Source: Rhodoblastus acidophilus (GTDB lineage: Bacteria > Pseudomonadota > Alphaproteobacteria > Rhizobiales > Beijerinckiaceae). Taken from it: a stretch of 55,868 nucleotides of DNA. Below, in pieces: positions 52,880-55,868 of the stretch (the first letter of the stretch is position 1; every line of letters starts with the position of its first letter). The position numbers and the translations under genes were made by a program. The DNA is taken from the NCBI RefSeq assembly GCF_900187365.1, contig NZ_FYDG01000017.1:1-55868 (forward strand). Reading direction: 5' to 3'. The notes under the pieces are model-generated. The model worked only from the letters and a program-made list of their open reading frames with translations, was not told the DNA's origin and ran no database searches.

Positions 52880-53205
52880 GTGCGGGCTCCACATAGCCAT
52901 TCTTCGAGGGCGAGAAATGTTGCGCGCCCAGCGGCGGCCGCCTTGGCCTGCGCCTCAGGCCTTGCACATTGAGCATCAACCGCTGCGCCAAATCGCCGCC
53001 GCATCGGTTGAACCCTGGAGCCGCGCCACGCGAGGCGGCTCGCCCCATTGGCGGCGGTCAGGTCCTCCGCGGCAGCATGAAAGCCCCACAGTCGGGCTAA
53101 GCGATCTCGGCAAGAACCCAGGTCTGAAAACCTGTTCTTGACCGCCAGCTTTTTTTCAAGCCGCAGATGCACGTCCCAGCTCGCATCCTTGAAAAGTTTT
53201 ATCAT
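52876..53205 (-). pseudogene. Heme oxygenase (BphO-like) with an internal deletion
   Basis: A 109-residue frame overlapping the phytochrome start by ATGA. The N-terminus LFKDASWDVHLRLEKKLAVK, then SDLGSCRDRLARLWGFHAA, fits biliverdin-producing heme oxygenases, including the proximal His region. The C-terminus (AAAGRATFLALEEWLC) also fits the family end. The middle of about 80 residues, with the distal helix and its conserved glycines, is missing. Known family length is about 190. The frame is kept, so translation coupling to the phytochrome may persist, but catalysis is unlikely. Confidence 0.6.
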
Positions 53206-53585
53206 AGAAGTGGTCTGGCGGTTGGTTGAGCGGCAAGCTCCGCGCCTGGCGCGCGCGACAGTGCTGGCGTGAACGCCGCCGAGGGATCCCGCGCCTTGCA
53301 TCGACCGGCCTGGCGGCGGCATTAACCCGGTCGACACCTAATGTCCCAGAGTGGACCGAATTTGCGGAGAGTCAAGTTTCATTCAGTAATCATAAGCTGC
53401 GCCGTGCGGTCCTGGAAGTATTTCGAGATTTCTCTTCTTCATCAGGCGGAGCGCTTCTCAAGCACCCCGCCGCCGCAGGCTAGCAGTCGGGGCGGCGTGA
53501 CGCCCGCGTTCGATGGGGGACGAACGCGGATGCGCCCTTTCCGGGTGAGCCGTCAGCGTCGCGTCGGCGGCCACCACCAGACGTA
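53206..53585. other. Intergenic region, no gene seen
   Basis: About 380 bases between the heme-oxygenase start and the end of the LysR gene, both on the minus strand. Plus-strand open frames here (for example 53341-53601) contain no recognisable protein. Composition is mixed, with an AT-richer part at 53370-53450. The phytochrome operon promoter should lie here. Confidence 0.45.
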
Positions 53586-54494
<909 letters not shown>

Positions 54495-54547
54495 TCATAA
54501 CTACGTGCAGATTTTAGCGCCTAATCGCAGTTGTGGTCATCTGCTAA

Positions 54548-55663
<1,116 letters not shown>

Positions 55664-55731
55664 GCGGCGAGGAGGAAACCGACCGAAGCATTCGCGTAGC
55701 GTTGGGGAGCGCGTTTGGGGGATGGGGACGC

Positions 55732-55766
55732 GAAGAAGCCCCGTCGTTTTGTGGCGGGGCTTCTTC
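55732..55766 (-). terminator. Strong hairpin terminator between the reductase and tRNA genes
   Basis: Perfect 12-base arms (GAAGAAGCCCCG and CGGGGCTTCTTC) around an 11-base loop. It lies 8 bases after the tRNA 3' end and about 70 bases after the reductase stop on the other strand. It can end both transcripts; a weak T-run follows on the plus side. Confidence 0.75.
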
Positions 55767-55774
55767 AGTAATTT

Positions 55775-55851
<77 letters not shown>

Positions 55852-55868
55852 TTATATTTGAGTGCTGA

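Overview
The window is a 55.9 kb piece of an alphaproteobacterial chromosome, most likely order Hyphomicrobiales. The DNA is GC-rich with strong third-position GC. Lineage markers are an F1-ATPase zeta inhibitor (DUF1476 family), an ECF sigma/NrsF pair, an HWE-type bacteriophytochrome kinase, ExoD, a Tim44-like protein and an initiator tRNA of the usual alphaproteobacterial form. No IS element, prophage or CRISPR array was seen.

Layout. 1-2.4 kb: end of an unknown gene, then an MCP-CheW pair. 3.2-6.1 kb (minus): alpha-methylacyl-CoA racemase, an acyl-CoA dehydrogenase tail fused by deletion to a headless AraC regulator, and a DUF1847 protein. 6.4-10.4 kb (plus): AMP-forming CoA ligase, GrdB-like reductase protein, crotonase and a TauA-like binding protein. 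10.5-20.4 kb: a sulfolactate dehydrogenase-like gene (minus) divergent from a ten-gene plus-strand run encoding a succinate dehydrogenase/fumarate reductase-like complex, a two-subunit fumarase-like hydratase, sulfolactate sulfo-lyase SuyAB and a TauABC-type transporter. 20.4-25.7 kb: gene debris, a second MCP, an orphan FixJ-type regulator, hemerythrin and sigF-nrsF. 26.3-29.6 kb: exbB-exbD-tonB followed by remnants of a TonB receptor and an ABC ATPase. 29.8-38.5 kb: tamB-tamA divergent from a TonB receptor with a Zur-like operator. 38.7-50.6 kb: Tim44-like, YbaK, ExoD, two TerC proteins, a lipid kinase, a second TonB, an outer-membrane protein, TerB, the zeta subunit and a P-type ATPase. 50.7-55.9 kb: bacteriophytochrome with a shortened heme oxygenase, a LysR regulator divergent from an aldo/keto reductase, and tRNA-fMet.

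The most interesting system is the 10.5-20.4 kb cluster. SuyAB splits (R)-3-sulfolactate into pyruvate and sulfite. The genes in front of it copy succinate -> fumarate -> malate chemistry, next to a sulfonate-type ABC transporter. 3-Sulfopropionate, sulfoacrylate and sulfolactate are the sulfonate analogues of succinate, fumarate and malate. I therefore propose a 3-sulfopropionate pathway: uptake, dehydrogenation to 3-sulfoacrylate with electrons to quinone, hydration to (R)-3-sulfolactate, and cleavage by SuyAB. Because CIP priorities swap, the (R)-sulfolactate configuration is the spatial match of L-malate, which is what a fumarase-like enzyme would make. The flavoprotein and hydratase also carry changes at usually conserved substrate or cofactor positions. 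The substrate assignment is inference; the SuyAB and family calls are well supported.

A second theme is gene decay. At least five loci look like deletion scars: AraC/acyl-CoA dehydrogenase, the transporter debris near 20.6 kb, a lost sensor kinase next to the FixJ-like gene, the TonB receptor and ABC ATPase, and the heme oxygenase.
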